From Verrucomicrobiales bacterium (GTDB lineage: Bacteria; Verrucomicrobiota; Verrucomicrobiia; Verrucomicrobiales; SLCJ01), in contig JAGXGH010000123.1 in assembly GCA_024636835.1 (NCBI GenBank), positions 1 to 54,071 of the forward strand: 54,071 nucleotides of DNA. Reading direction: 5' to 3'. The notes beneath the pieces are model-generated. The model was not told the origin of the DNA. It saw only the letters and a program-made list of their open reading frames with translations, and made no database searches. Positions 7,887 to 18,537 of this stretch are shown in pieces (within the stretch, counting starts at the first letter, position 1; the number at the start of each line of letters is the position of its first letter). The position numbers and the translations under genes were made by a program.

Positions 7887-9842
7887 CTAAAACCCGCGAA
7901 CGAGCTCACGAAGAATAACAATGATGCGTTGCTTCGATGCACGTGAAACATCTTCACTTTTCGCCATCACCGCGATGGTGCCAATGCCTTCACTGAAAAA
8001 TGCTACTGCACCGCGGCTGGTTTGAAGCGCGAAACTCTGCGCACCTTGAATACCAATTTCGTTGCTCAACTGTCGAACGCTCTCAATCAGTCCACCGAGC
8101 ATAGGTGCCGATCCGCCGAACCCATCAGTCGAGAACTTGGTCTCTTGCCCTAGGACGAATGCTGCGGAACGCACATCATCGAGCTGCATAATCAGATCAA
8201 ACACCCCTTTTAAACTTAGCGTCTTTTCCAAACCAAAGACTGCCTTTAATTCGACTTGCTTCCAATCCTCATCCTCATCGAGCTCCGTATTGGCAACCTG
8301 CCCTGACGTTTGTGGCGCAGCCGCAGGCTCGGGCGTAGGTTGCGTTGTAGGTTGAATGAACGATTCGTCACTACCCTCTGGCAGACGGGTCTCCTCCTGA
8401 AGGTCGCGGAACTTCGGCTGCGGGTTGGCAGCTGGCTCGGCAGTTAATCCCGAGAGCGGTGCAAGTGGTTTCACTGGCTCGGCTGGACCCGGTGTTACAG
8501 GTGAGTTACTGCCTTTTGTCGTCTCTTTAGATGTCTGTTCATGGAATGCCCCGAGACGTTTGCTGAGATCTTGAAGCGCGCGGGTATCTTCTAACACACC
8601 GCGCGTTGCAGGCTTTGCTACGCTGTCACTTGAGGGCTGCTCTTGCTTGGTATCGAATGATTTTTCGGTGGACGAACTCTGTCTTACGGCGGCTCCGCGT
8701 TTCGCTTCATCCGCACGGGCAAATGCCGCAAACGGGGATTCAACGGATGCCGACGGTGTTGAAGAAGGCTCGGTATCATTCGGCGAAAACGGTGCGGTTT
8801 CGCACTTCGACTCAGCTTCCCATTTCGAAGCTGAGGGGAGTGCATCCGCTGGAATGGTGATATGTGCGAACATATCGGCTTGATTGAATCCCGAGCGATT
8901 ATCAGCTTCAAGACCGCTCACCAAAACACTCAGAGGCACTGTAGCCGAACCGTTTGGGTTTCGAGGCTCAATAGCAGAATATGGGATTTCTGAAATCACA
9001 AATTCTGGAACATTCCTCGCCGAGAAACCCAGAACTTCGACACCCACAAAGCGCAATGCCTTGCCCAGCTGCACTTTGACCATTTCACCGGATGTATGCT
9101 GCTGAGTTGCTGGAATCGAAAGAAAAGAAGACGTATGGTCGTTCGGAAGCATCTCCTTTGGCGCAGGCTGTGACACCGGAGCAGGAGCTGGCTGTGAAAA
9201 CAAGGGCACAGAGGATTGCTGCGTAGACGCAGACTGAGGAGTCCCCGGCTCAACAATCTCGAACGGAGATGCTGGCTGCGATTGCTCAGACGCAGCTGGC
9301 CTTGCTACCGGTTCTTGCTGTGACGAATCTGACGACATCTGAAATGGAGAGGACGGGCCACCAGCCTGGCCTCCACCAGTCATTCCTAATAAGGCCTCTA
9401 CTCGTTTTTTAGGCAGACGAACTTCAAAATCCTGATCACTCGTGATCGGACGCGCAAACAAACGTGGACAGGCTTCGTAAATGTCCGAAAGCATCACCAC
9501 GGGCCGTCCCGATGCCATTGACTGACGAGCCCGAGTCAGGTCGAGATCAACTTCCTGACCTGCTGGCATCGACTGCTGGTTGATAAACTCCGGCGGCAAA
9601 AGCGACGCCAATTCCCCAGCCGTAAAGCCACGCACCGGAAGCTTCTCAGGACGAACAAACCCTCTGGAATGCGCCTCTTGATCGCTCGCAGGACTGAGCG
9701 GCGAAACCCACTCTCTGGACGTATTCAGCTCGGAATCGAACAATTGGCGCTCTTTATCGGCGTTCGGTTTTGGCTGGTTGCTCTGGGGCCTTGTGTCACC
9801 CTCCTCGGAGCCCCCAAAGACTTTGTTGAAAAATGAACTCAT
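7887..9842 (-). CDS. Long Pro/Ser-rich protein with C-terminal roadblock-like domain
   Basis: A 651-residue protein and the first gene of the MglA operon. Three parts are visible. (1) Residues 60-152 form a conserved-looking block ending in VMLSDIYEACP...FEVRLPKKRVEALLG. (2) Residues 250-335 repeat that pattern: VISEIPYSAIEP...ATVPLSVLVSGLEA. (3) Residues 530-651 form an alpha/beta roadblock-like domain: LKGVFDLIMQLDDVRSAAFVLG, ALQTSRGAVAFFSEGIGTIAVM, RIIVILRELVRGF. Low-complexity Pro, Ser, Gln and Thr linkers join them. There is no signal peptide or membrane helix. By position it is probably a scaffold or regulator of the MglA protein. I do not recognise the N-terminal repeats as a named family. 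Confidence 0.7.
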   Translation of the reverse strand: MSSFFNKVFGGSEEGDTRPQSNQPKPNADKERQLFDSELNTSREWVSPLSPASDQEAHSRGFVRPEKLPVRGFTAGELASLLPPEFINQQSMPAGQEVDLDLTRARQSMASGRPVVMLSDIYEACPRLFARPITSDQDFEVRLPKKRVEALLGMTGGGQAGGPSSPFQMSSDSSQQEPVARPAASEQSQPASPFEIVEPGTPQSASTQQSSVPLFSQPAPAPVSQPAPKEMLPNDHTSSFLSIPATQQHTSGEMVKVQLGKALRFVGVEVLGFSARNVPEFVISEIPYSAIEPRNPNGSATVPLSVLVSGLEADNRSGFNQADMFAHITIPADALPSASKWEAESKCETAPFSPNDTEPSSTPSASVESPFAAFARADEAKRGAAVRQSSSTEKSFDTKQEQPSSDSVAKPATRGVLEDTRALQDLSKRLGAFHEQTSKETTKGSNSPVTPGPAEPVKPLAPLSGLTAEPAANPQPKFRDLQEETRLPEGSDESFIQPTTQPTPEPAAAPQTSGQVANTELDEDEDWKQVELKAVFGLEKTLSLKGVFDLIMQLDDVRSAAFVLGQETKFSTDGFGGSAPMLGGLIESVRQLSNEIGIQGAQSFALQTSRGAVAFFSEGIGTIAVMAKSEDVSRASKQRIIVILRELVRGF

Positions 9843-9986
9843 AAGATTTCAAGAATGGTTACTTCTCTATATTTGTGCCCCATACAGCGTGGTGACAATC
9901 TATTTCCTTGCAAACTTGAGAATTCCGCATGCTAAACTGCTGCAAACACGTTCCTGTAACGTATCACAGACGACCACATCAATCAC

Positions 9987-10631
9987 ATGGATCTCTCCGA
10001 CTTTCGCAAAGACTATCTCCAAGGCGGACTCACCAGCGAGGAACTTGCCACCACTCCGGTGAAGCAATTCACCACTTGGTTCGAACAGGCTATCGAGTCA
10101 GGCATCAACGAACCCAATGCGATGTCTCTCGCCACAGCGGACAAGCAAGGACGCCCATCCTTGCGCACCGTCCTGCTGAAATATTTCGACGAGAATGGCT
10201 TTGTATTCTTTACCAACTATTCCAGCCGGAAATCGCGGGAAATCAGCGAAAACCCCAACGTCTCCCTACTCTTCCCCTGGGTCGCTTTAGAGCGGCAGGT
10301 TATTATTGTCGGCACCGCAGAAAAAATCTCCACCACAGAGTCGCTCAAATATTTCACCAGCCGCCCTCACGAGAGCCAACTTGGGGCGTGGGTGTCACAA
10401 CAGAGTTCGGTCATCCCCAACCGAAAGTTTCTTCAGATGAAGCTTGCTGAGATCGGGCGCAAATTCAAAGAAGGCAAGGTTCCACTTCCAGACTTCTGGG
10501 GAGGCTACCGCGTCGTCCCCCGCGAAATCGAATTCTGGCAAGGTGGGTCGGCACGGCTCCACGACCGCTTCCTTTACTCCCGCCAAACTGAATCGGCGGA
10601 TAATTGGACAATCAGCCGCCTGTCACCCTGA
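9987..10631 (+). CDS. pdxH: Pyridoxamine 5'-phosphate oxidase
   Basis: FMN enzyme that converts pyridoxine or pyridoxamine phosphate to pyridoxal 5'-phosphate, the last step of vitamin B6 synthesis and salvage. The 214-residue product matches the family length. Motifs are AMSLATADKQGRPSLRTVLLK (FMN binding), FFTNYSSRKSREI, SRPHESQLGAWVS and PDFWGGYRVVPREIEFWQGG, with the C-terminal RLHDRFLY...NWTISRLSP that closes the active site. It is divergent from the roadblock/MglA operon, with 144 bases between. It is monocistronic and convergent with the GH105 gene. Confidence 0.97.
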   Translation: MDLSDFRKDYLQGGLTSEELATTPVKQFTTWFEQAIESGINEPNAMSLATADKQGRPSLRTVLLKYFDENGFVFFTNYSSRKSREISENPNVSLLFPWVALERQVIIVGTAEKISTTESLKYFTSRPHESQLGAWVSQQSSVIPNRKFLQMKLAEIGRKFKEGKVPLPDFWGGYRVVPREIEFWQGGSARLHDRFLYSRQTESADNWTISRLSP

Positions 10632-10679
10632 GTGGCTCTTAGTGCTTTCGAAGAATAGTATGATTATTCGAAACCGGTA

Positions 10680-11903
10680 TTATTTGCCGCCAGCGAGACG
10701 ATAAACCTCTGAGCCAGCTGCAAGAAATGCGCCAACGCCGTAGACTTCTGATTTATCGGGAAAGGAGTCGCCCGGCGCAGCGCCTACAGGTTGCACGTAG
10801 CCGAGCAGACCATCAGGTTGCACACATTTGGTGAGAGCTTTCCAACCTTTCGTGATGACGGGCATATATTCCTCTTTATCGAGGTAGCCTTGGTTCACGC
10901 CCCACGCCAAACCGAAGACATAGAATGAGGTGCCGCTGGTTTCCTTGACAGGATACCCTTCTTCGCCCCCCAGCAAGCCCATCGACCATGTGCCGTCTTC
11001 GCGTTGGATCCCTTTGAGTTTCTCCGCCATTTCCTTGTAGGTTTTGAGGTAAAAATCACGATGCTTCCAGTCCTTGGGAAGATCCGGAATCATCAAGGCC
11101 AAACCACCGAATACCCAGCCATTGCCACGTGCCCAAAAGACCTTTTCGCCATTCTTCTCACGCTTTTTAAAGAAGCTGCTGTCGCGCCAGAACAAATGTT
11201 CTTTCTTGTCCCAGAGTAAGTCATAGGTCGCCTTGTATTCCTGATGCATGAAGTCGAGATACTTCTGCTCACCAGTTATTTTTGCCAATCTTGCCCAGAC
11301 CGGCGGTGCCATAAATAATGCATCACACCACCCCCAGCGAACATGGGAATCGGTATTTTTGCCCCAAAGCAGTGAGCCTGTTTTTGGATTCTCCAAGATC
11401 CAGTCGAAGTGTTCCTTGGTCGGCATCATCATCGACTTGTCTTGGGTATCCTGATAAAGAGAGAGGTAGAACTGGCCAACAGCATGATCGTCGGCGTGAT
11501 AAGGTCGCTTGTGCAGTTTCCAGCCGTTCCGCTCGCCAATCATCTTGAGCCAATCCGCATATTTCTCATCGTCGGCAATCTTCCGCCATTGATTCATCCC
11601 CGCATATAGCGCCGCATTATGCCAATCGAGATCATGCCAGTTCGTCGACGTGAATCGCGCGACATGTCCACTGAGCTTATATTTTGGATTTTCCTTCTTT
11701 TTCTTCAATTGCTCCTGCATTGCGGAAGAGATTGCGCGGAATTTCACCTGCTCGGGAAATGTCTTTATTTGCCAGTCCGCCACCCGTTTGGTGATTTCTT
11801 TTACACTCGCAGGATCTATCGGTGATTCATCTGCAAATACCCCACCGACCATGATACAGACCACTCCAGCCACAACTGTTTTTGTATTTTTATGATTCCA
11901 CAT
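10680..11903 (-). CDS. Glycoside hydrolase family 105, unsaturated rhamnogalacturonyl hydrolase-like
   Basis: A secreted 407-residue enzyme with a signal peptide (VVAGVVCIMVGGVFA, about residues 10-24). It folds as an (alpha/alpha)6 barrel of the GH88/GH105 type. GH105 enzymes remove unsaturated uronic acids from the non-reducing end of oligosaccharides left by polysaccharide lyases. Supporting motifs are WHNAALYAG, RPYHADDHAVGQFYLSLY, HVRWGWCDALFMAPPVWARL (with the family's catalytic Asp), FWARGNGWVFGGLA and TSGTSFYVFGLAWGVNQG. No lyase or TonB receptor gene is adjacent. The substrate is therefore unknown; pectin, ulvan and other uronate glycans are all possible. Confidence 0.88.
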   Translation of the reverse strand: MWNHKNTKTVVAGVVCIMVGGVFADESPIDPASVKEITKRVADWQIKTFPEQVKFRAISSAMQEQLKKKKENPKYKLSGHVARFTSTNWHDLDWHNAALYAGMNQWRKIADDEKYADWLKMIGERNGWKLHKRPYHADDHAVGQFYLSLYQDTQDKSMMMPTKEHFDWILENPKTGSLLWGKNTDSHVRWGWCDALFMAPPVWARLAKITGEQKYLDFMHQEYKATYDLLWDKKEHLFWRDSSFFKKREKNGEKVFWARGNGWVFGGLALMIPDLPKDWKHRDFYLKTYKEMAEKLKGIQREDGTWSMGLLGGEEGYPVKETSGTSFYVFGLAWGVNQGYLDKEEYMPVITKGWKALTKCVQPDGLLGYVQPVGAAPGDSFPDKSEVYGVGAFLAAGSEVYRLAGGK

Positions 11904-11986
11904 ACGTCCGGCATTGTGCGAAACCTCGACACTCGTCGCAATCCAAAACGGATAATTTCCCGCCGATTTTGGAACGCTCTAGTTGC

Positions 11987-12643
11987 TCACGGCTTCTCGC
12001 CACCGAGACGCGCCTCCACCTCTTGGCGCTTTATTTCGAAGGCATCACTATCTCTAATGCGCTCGATTTCCATCAGCGGACCGACTCGCACCGTGGCTGA
12101 GCTGAACGGTTTGGGAATTCGGAAGCCATCCCACGTATTCAACTCCCAAAACTTGTCATAGTCGACCTTAAACGGCAACAACGCCGCACCCGTGACCCCA
12201 GCAACATGCAGCGCACCTGGACCCAAGCGATACCGCGGACCACGTGGACCGTCCGGCGTGATCACTAAATCTCCACCACTCTTAAGAAGTGCCGCCATTT
12301 CGCGCAAGGCAGCAGCGCCGCGTTTATTGCTCGACCCGCGCACCGCATCGACGCCGAACTTTCGCATCACCGTTGCAATGATTTCTCCATCTCCGCTCGG
12401 GCTGGTGAGCACCGCGCCTTGACGCTCAGGAAAATATTTCTTAAAAATCACCGGCATCACCATCAGACGGTTGTGCCAGAACAACCAGATCACCGGCTCA
12501 CCCAAACCCTTTTCCAGCAATCCGTCTGGATCGTCCACGGTTACCTTTAATGTCGATCCCAGCGCACGAATAAACCCGGCAATCACCGAAGGCAGCGCCT
12601 TGGCTGCCAAGGTGCGCCGCATCACTCGAAAGGTTTTCTTCAT
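11987..12643 (-). CDS. DUF374 lysophospholipid/lipid A acyltransferase-like protein
   Basis: A 218-residue protein (ATG 12643) of the DUF374 family, related to LPLAT and LpxL-type acyltransferases. It carries WLFWHNRLMVMP (H-x4-D-like region, with HN in place of the strict motif), SPSGDGEIIATVMRKFGVDAVRGSSNKRGAAALREM, and the strongly conserved VITPDGPRGPRYRLGPGALHVA. The hydrophobic N-terminal helix suggests a peripheral inner-membrane location. Related genes often sit near lipid A or Kdo genes, but none is here. The substrate cannot be given. An in-frame GTG lies 6 bases upstream. Confidence 0.82.
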   Translation of the reverse strand: MKKTFRVMRRTLAAKALPSVIAGFIRALGSTLKVTVDDPDGLLEKGLGEPVIWLFWHNRLMVMPVIFKKYFPERQGAVLTSPSGDGEIIATVMRKFGVDAVRGSSNKRGAAALREMAALLKSGGDLVITPDGPRGPRYRLGPGALHVAGVTGAALLPFKVDYDKFWELNTWDGFRIPKPFSSATVRVGPLMEIERIRDSDAFEIKRQEVEARLGGEKP

Positions 12644-12790
12644 GCTCACCCTTCACTTCTCACCGCAAATCCTCGACCAGCCAACCAAAATCCACCAGTA
12701 AGAACTATCCTGCAAAGGTAACTTGGTTAAACTATTCCCTTTTCCCCTCCGCCTCCATGCCCTATCTAAGACAGTAGAAATTATACACTT

Positions 12791-13069
12791 ATGGAATTCG
12801 ATTGGCTCGACGCCCCTTTTGACATGAAAGCCTTCAAGCCCCGAGAACTCGAAGAGGCTTTTGAAGATCCGTTTAGCATCCGGGTACTTCCTGAAAGCCC
12901 TTACGGCGACGACGAGTCGCGCTTTCTCCTGCTCGGCAAGACCGTTACCAACCGCGATCTCTTCATCGTGTTTTGGACAGACGGTAAAAAAGCGCGCGTG
13001 ATTGCCGTGCGTGAAATGACCGAAGACGAATCCTCATTCTACCACCGCCGCAACGCCGATCTTCTCTGA
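12791..13069 (+). CDS. brnT: BrnT-family type II toxin
   Basis: A 92-residue RNase toxin of the BrnT family, with a RelE-like fold. The family pattern is visible: FDWLDAPFDMKAFKPRELEEAFEDPFSIRV, RFLLLGKTVTNRDLFIVFWTDGKKARVIAVREMTEDESSFYHRR. The strand 'ARVIAVREMTEDE' corresponds to the conserved 'iRiISAR.a...E..' motif. It is followed 43 bases later by a CopG-like antitoxin, the usual toxin-first order of brnTA. The length matches the family. Whether the K/R catalytic set is complete was not checked against a structure. Confidence 0.85.
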   Translation: MEFDWLDAPFDMKAFKPRELEEAFEDPFSIRVLPESPYGDDESRFLLLGKTVTNRDLFIVFWTDGKKARVIAVREMTEDESSFYHRRNADLL

Positions 13070-13111
13070 TCCTCGTCATCCAGAATTTTCAAACCTTTTA
13101 ACGATCAAGCC

Positions 13112-13378
13112 ATGAAAACCATTTCCAACTGGAGCGACATCCCGTCCTTCGATGACGAACAAAGCGAAGCTGAATTCTGGGCGACAAGTCATATCGACCT
13201 GAAGCTCATCAACGAGTCCGTCCTCCGTTCCGACTCACGTGAATCCACCACCATCACCCTACGCTTCGATCCACGCATGCTCGCGCGCATCAAGCGCTTG
13301 GCACGTGGCCGTTTCCTCAACTACCAAAGCATGATGAAGCAATGGTTGAGTGAGCGACTCGAACAGGAGTTGAAATAA
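13112..13378 (+). CDS. brnA: BrnA/CopG-like antitoxin
   Basis: An 88-residue antitoxin that would neutralise the preceding BrnT protein and repress the operon. The N-terminal half (SNWSDIPSFDDEQSEAEFWATSHID) is the toxin-binding arm typical of CopG-type antitoxins, with the 'ea.FW..h' motif. The C-terminal half (STTITLRFDPRMLARIKRLARGRFLNYQSMMKQWLSERLEQEL) is a ribbon-helix-helix domain. The pairing and order with BrnT support the call strongly. No other mobile-element genes are adjacent. Confidence 0.85.
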   Translation: MKTISNWSDIPSFDDEQSEAEFWATSHIDLKLINESVLRSDSRESTTITLRFDPRMLARIKRLARGRFLNYQSMMKQWLSERLEQELK

Positions 13379-13399
13379 CTTTACCCTCCTGTAAAAGAC

Positions 13400-13801
13400 G
13401 TGCATCACGCCCGCACATCGCGGATTTGGGTCATCGCCTTCCTTTGCTGGTTTGGCGTACTCTTCTACTTGTCCAATGGCCCCGTCCCCATCAACGATGG
13501 GCCGGACATCCCAAATCTCGACAAGCTCCTGCACTTTCTCTACTTCGCAGGCGGCGGTGTCGGATTGCACCTGGCATTCCACTTCAAATCCCAGCGAGAG
13601 CTCACCCGCCCACCGTTCTCGCAACTCATCATCGTCACCGTGATCATCGCCATCTGCGGCGCATTCGACGAGTGGCATCAAAGCTGGATCCCCGAGCGCA
13701 CAGGCAATGACCCGTTCGACTGGCTTGCGGACATTCTCGGCGGCATTGCTTCGTATTGGATCCACCGCCCCATCGCTAAATTCATTCCCCGCTTCAGCTA
13801 A
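13400..13801 (+). CDS. VanZ-like family membrane protein
   Basis: A 133-residue protein that starts at GTG 13400, 21 bases after the antitoxin stop. Four hydrophobic segments can be seen: VIAFLCWFGVLFYLS, LLHFLYFAGGGVGLHLAF, LIIVTVIIAICGAFDEWHQ and WLADILGGIASYWI. The pattern 'D K..HF..f..lg......' together with 'DEwHQ.w.p.R..d..D...n.lG' is diagnostic of VanZ-like proteins. These are small membrane proteins of unclear function; VanZ itself gives teicoplanin resistance. It is followed 18 bases later by ligA and may be cotranscribed with it. Confidence 0.85.
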   Translation: MHHARTSRIWVIAFLCWFGVLFYLSNGPVPINDGPDIPNLDKLLHFLYFAGGGVGLHLAFHFKSQRELTRPPFSQLIIVTVIIAICGAFDEWHQSWIPERTGNDPFDWLADILGGIASYWIHRPIAKFIPRFS

Positions 13802-16030
<2,229 letters not shown>

Positions 16031-16031
16031 T

Positions 16032-16499
16032 CTAAGAGTCGGTCCGTCGAACATAGCGTCGGTATTCCTGCCACCCTCCCGCCAGTGCAAAGACTTTGAA
16101 GGGTGTTGACTCTTCGAGTTCAGACTTCATTTGATGACTGTCATTGCAGCCGATAGACGCGCAGTAAACCACGATTGTTGTATCAGGGCCGAGATTCTCG
16201 CTGTGCTCATAAAGCACATTGCCGATAGAGCCACCATCACCATGTGGCCAAAAATTCAATGCACCCGGGACATGGTCACTCGCAAAAACCTCTGGAGGAC
16301 GGAGATCAATCCATAGAACTCCACCTGGTTGACGACTTAGCTCGAAAGCATCATTAACCCAGATCTCTCCCTCACCGACTTCATCACGTGACAATCCAGC
16401 ATCTAAAGTCGACGCATCAGGGTGAAACGCACGAACCGCAACCGACACCACGGTAATGATGACAATGAGCGCCAAAAGTTGGATCGAGAGTCGATACAT
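16032..16499 (-). CDS. Membrane-anchored rhodanese-like protein
   Basis: A 155-residue protein with one N-terminal membrane helix (SIQLLALIVIITVVSVAVRAF) and a rhodanese domain exposed outside the cytoplasm. The domain has LWIDLRPPEVFASDHVPGALNF and the active-site loop VVYCASIGCNDSHQMKSEL, where the catalytic cysteine is present. LAGGWQEYRRY is the usual C-terminal turn. Sulfur transfer or a redox role outside the membrane is possible. It is the third gene after DUF420 and DUF1573 on the same strand, 19 bases after the latter. Its stop codon is one base from the ligA stop on the other strand. Confidence 0.82.
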   Translation of the reverse strand: MYRLSIQLLALIVIITVVSVAVRAFHPDASTLDAGLSRDEVGEGEIWVNDAFELSRQPGGVLWIDLRPPEVFASDHVPGALNFWPHGDGGSIGNVLYEHSENLGPDTTIVVYCASIGCNDSHQMKSELEESTPFKVFALAGGWQEYRRYVRRTDS

Positions 16500-16518
16500 A
16501 ACGAAAGCTCTAACAGAC

Positions 16519-17181
16519 CTACTTCCCGACGCTCAAGAAGAACATGTGGTCACGAAATTTCTTAAACTCACAGTCAGTCGACACCTTGACCAAGCCCATC
16601 TGCGAAAGATCTAGAGATGTCGGAGTGACATGCAAACGGTAGTGCTTTCCTTCTTCCACGGTCTCAACGGATATTTCGAAATTCGAACGTGTGCAACTCA
16701 CATCAGTGATCTTAATCGGATTCTTCCAAGGTATCTTCACATCCACAGTCTTCGTCTCCAACGCTCCGCCCATCTTCCATTGGAGCCTGTTCGGTGAGAT
16801 CTCCACGAGCACTGGCACAATCACAGTCAACTCCAAGACCTCCTCGTAAAGCTGGCCCTGATCGTCCCGCATTATCACTTTAAGTATCTTTTTGATCGAC
16901 CCCGTAAACGAGCCCACTTTGAAAACCGCCTCAACGACACCTTCCTCGCCAGGTTTAAGTTTTCGCTTTGGACCGGCACTCAGGCATGCCGAGCAGCCAC
17001 TTTTAAATTCAACGATCTCCACATCACCCTTTGTGGTGTTCACATAAGGATAGTTCACCGTAAGCGTTTCATCGCCGGGTTCACTCGGCATGGTCATAGC
17101 CGTAGTTTTAAACTCCAGCTTTCCAGCAAGGAGATTTCCAACACACAGAGCGAAGCAGGCAATTGTGGAGATGATCTTCAT
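16519..17181 (-). CDS. Secreted DUF1573 domain protein
   Basis: A 220-residue protein with a signal peptide (MKIISTIACFALCVGNLLA) and an Ig-like DUF1573 domain. The domain has LTVNYPYVNTTKGDVEIVEFKSGCSACLSAGPKRKLKPGEEGVVEAVF, matching the family's 'F.f.N.G...l.i..v..sCgCt.......i.PGe.g.i.v.f', here with Cys-Ser-Ala-Cys. A second beta domain follows (VLVEISPNRLQWKMGG...). DUF1573 proteins are envelope proteins of unclear role. The start is ATG 17181. It lies 7 bases after the DUF420 gene, so an operon is likely. Confidence 0.8.
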   Translation of the reverse strand: MKIISTIACFALCVGNLLAGKLEFKTTAMTMPSEPGDETLTVNYPYVNTTKGDVEIVEFKSGCSACLSAGPKRKLKPGEEGVVEAVFKVGSFTGSIKKILKVIMRDDQGQLYEEVLELTVIVPVLVEISPNRLQWKMGGALETKTVDVKIPWKNPIKITDVSCTRSNFEISVETVEEGKHYRLHVTPTSLDLSQMGLVKVSTDCEFKKFRDHMFFLSVGK

Positions 17182-17188
17182 AATCTTA

Positions 17189-17611
17189 TTAAAACCAAAC
17201 ATAGAGGAAACAGTAAACCAAAACCCCAGTAATCGAGACGTAATACCATATCGGGAAGGTCCATCGCGCAATCCGTTTGTGGGCTTCAAAATCCCCACGG
17301 ATCGCCCTTCTCACCGTCATGTAAATCAAGGGCAGCATTCCCATCGCCAAAATGACGTGCGAAATCAACATCGTGTAATAGACCATTCGCCACGCTCCTT
17401 CCCCTTGAAACGGTGTATGCGCACCGCCAACATGAATCTTATGCGTCACGTAGAGCACCAGGAAAACGGCAGAGACCAACAGAGCAGAGACCATCATCGC
17501 GCGATGCAAGGTGATCCGCTTGGTTTTTACCGCAATAAATCCAACCGTAAGTAGCAGGAATGAGGTTCCATTCAAAAAGGAGTTAACCAATGGCAGATCG
17601 TCGAGTGTCAT
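17189..17611 (-). CDS. DUF420 (CtaM-like) membrane protein
   Basis: A 140-residue protein with four membrane helices: FLLLTVGFIAV, MMVSALLVSAVFLVLYVTHK, MVYYTMLISHVILAMGMLPLIYM and WYYVSITGVLVYCFLYVW. The pattern DLPLVNSFLNGTSFLLL at the N-terminus, HR..M..A...S..FL..Y..HK, and the histidines in helix 3 fit DUF420. That family includes CtaM, needed for cytochrome oxidase maturation in Firmicutes. It is the first gene of the DUF420-DUF1573-rhodanese operon. A role in cytochrome oxidase or copper handling is inference, since no oxidase gene is in the window. Confidence 0.85.
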   Translation of the reverse strand: MTLDDLPLVNSFLNGTSFLLLTVGFIAVKTKRITLHRAMMVSALLVSAVFLVLYVTHKIHVGGAHTPFQGEGAWRMVYYTMLISHVILAMGMLPLIYMTVRRAIRGDFEAHKRIARWTFPIWYYVSITGVLVYCFLYVWF

Positions 17612-17771
17612 GAATGTAAAACGTTGGCAAGCAGACAGGGCTTAGATGAATTCATGCGCTTAACAACAAGGCGAGAATTCCCTTAGTCGCTTACCCTACG
17701 CAGGACCTTCGCCGCATCGACAAATTATTTGCCACAAAGACACATTTCAAATTTCCATAATCCAAGATTGC

Positions 17772-17808
17772 CGAATTGCTTAACATTCATTAAGTATTAA
17801 GCAATTCG
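17772..17808. promoter_or_regulatory. Perfect 12-base inverted repeat before the amidase gene
   Basis: cgaattgcttaa at 17772-17783 is followed, after 13 bases, by its exact reverse complement ttaagcaattcg at 17797-17808. The right arm ends 23 bases before the amidase start codon. The flanking genes are divergent, so a terminator is unlikely. An operator or a leader hairpin is the better guess. Confidence 0.55.
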
Positions 17809-17831
17809 CCTAAATCCCAAGACTTCAGACC

Positions 17832-18464
17832 ATGACCTCTACCTGTATCCGCTCGATCCATTCCCCTACCATCCTTCTCTGGATGGTATGTTTGGCGTTT
17901 GGCGCAGCATTTCCTGACAAACTCTTAGCCAAACAGCGCTCGATAATTATTATCGATGCCGGCCACGGAGGAAAAGACAAAGGGTCTTATTGGGGAGGCG
18001 TTCGTGAAAGTCGAATTGCGCTCGCTACAGCCAAGGAGTTGGAAAAAGAGTTGCGCCGCCGTGGTTTTCTCACCGTGATGACCCGCCGGACAGATGCCTT
18101 TGTCTCACTCGGTGAACGAGTCCGCATCGCCAATCGAGTCCCTAAAGGCATCATCGTAAGCGTTCACTACAACGCCAATACCGATCGTAGCGTCAAAGGA
18201 ATAGAAACCTACTACATGAGCCCCGCAGGGAGAAAACTCGCCTCTGTCATGCAAGGGACGATGATGGAGAAAGTGCGCAGCAGAAACCTCGGCGTCAAGC
18301 GCAAGAACCTCAAGGTCATCCGCGAAAGTAAACACCCGGCCATCCTCGTCGAGTGTGGGTTCATCTCCAACAACTGGGAGCGCGGACGGGCAAACTCCGC
18401 ATGGTATCAAAAAGCCATCGCCAAACTCATGGCAGAAGGCGTGGCGAGATATTTCGGCTACTAG
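17832..18464 (+). CDS. N-acetylmuramoyl-L-alanine amidase (Amidase_3)
   Basis: A 210-residue secreted zinc amidase that cuts the bond between peptide and glycan in peptidoglycan. It has a signal peptide (ILLWMVCLAFGAAFPDKLLA) and the Amidase_3 motifs: IIIDAGHGGKDKG (zinc His), ESRIALATAKELEKELRRRGF, VMTRRTDAFVSLGERVRIAN, VSVHYNANTDRSVKGIETYY (zinc His) and ILVECGFISN (catalytic Glu). There are no SPOR, AMIN or LysM domains. The short form suggests recruitment by another protein. It is divergent from the DUF420 operon and preceded by a perfect inverted repeat. Confidence 0.92.
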   Translation: MTSTCIRSIHSPTILLWMVCLAFGAAFPDKLLAKQRSIIIIDAGHGGKDKGSYWGGVRESRIALATAKELEKELRRRGFLTVMTRRTDAFVSLGERVRIANRVPKGIIVSVHYNANTDRSVKGIETYYMSPAGRKLASVMQGTMMEKVRSRNLGVKRKNLKVIRESKHPAILVECGFISNNWERGRANSAWYQKAIAKLMAEGVARYFGY

Positions 18465-18510
18465 CTCCTACCATGTGTTATTGATTGCTTTGGCAAGCTG
18501 CCAAGAAAAC

Positions 18511-18537
18511 ACGCATCGTGAATAGTCAACGATGCGT
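18511..18537. repeat. Inverted repeat spanning the first ATG of the next gene
   Basis: acgcatcgt (18511-18519) and acgatgcgt (18529-18537) are exact reverse complements 9 bases apart. The right arm covers the ATG at 18532, so a hairpin here would hide that codon. ATG 18553 is therefore a plausible alternative start for the permease. A shorter hairpin (ttggca/tgccaa) lies just upstream, near 18490-18505. Confidence 0.45.
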
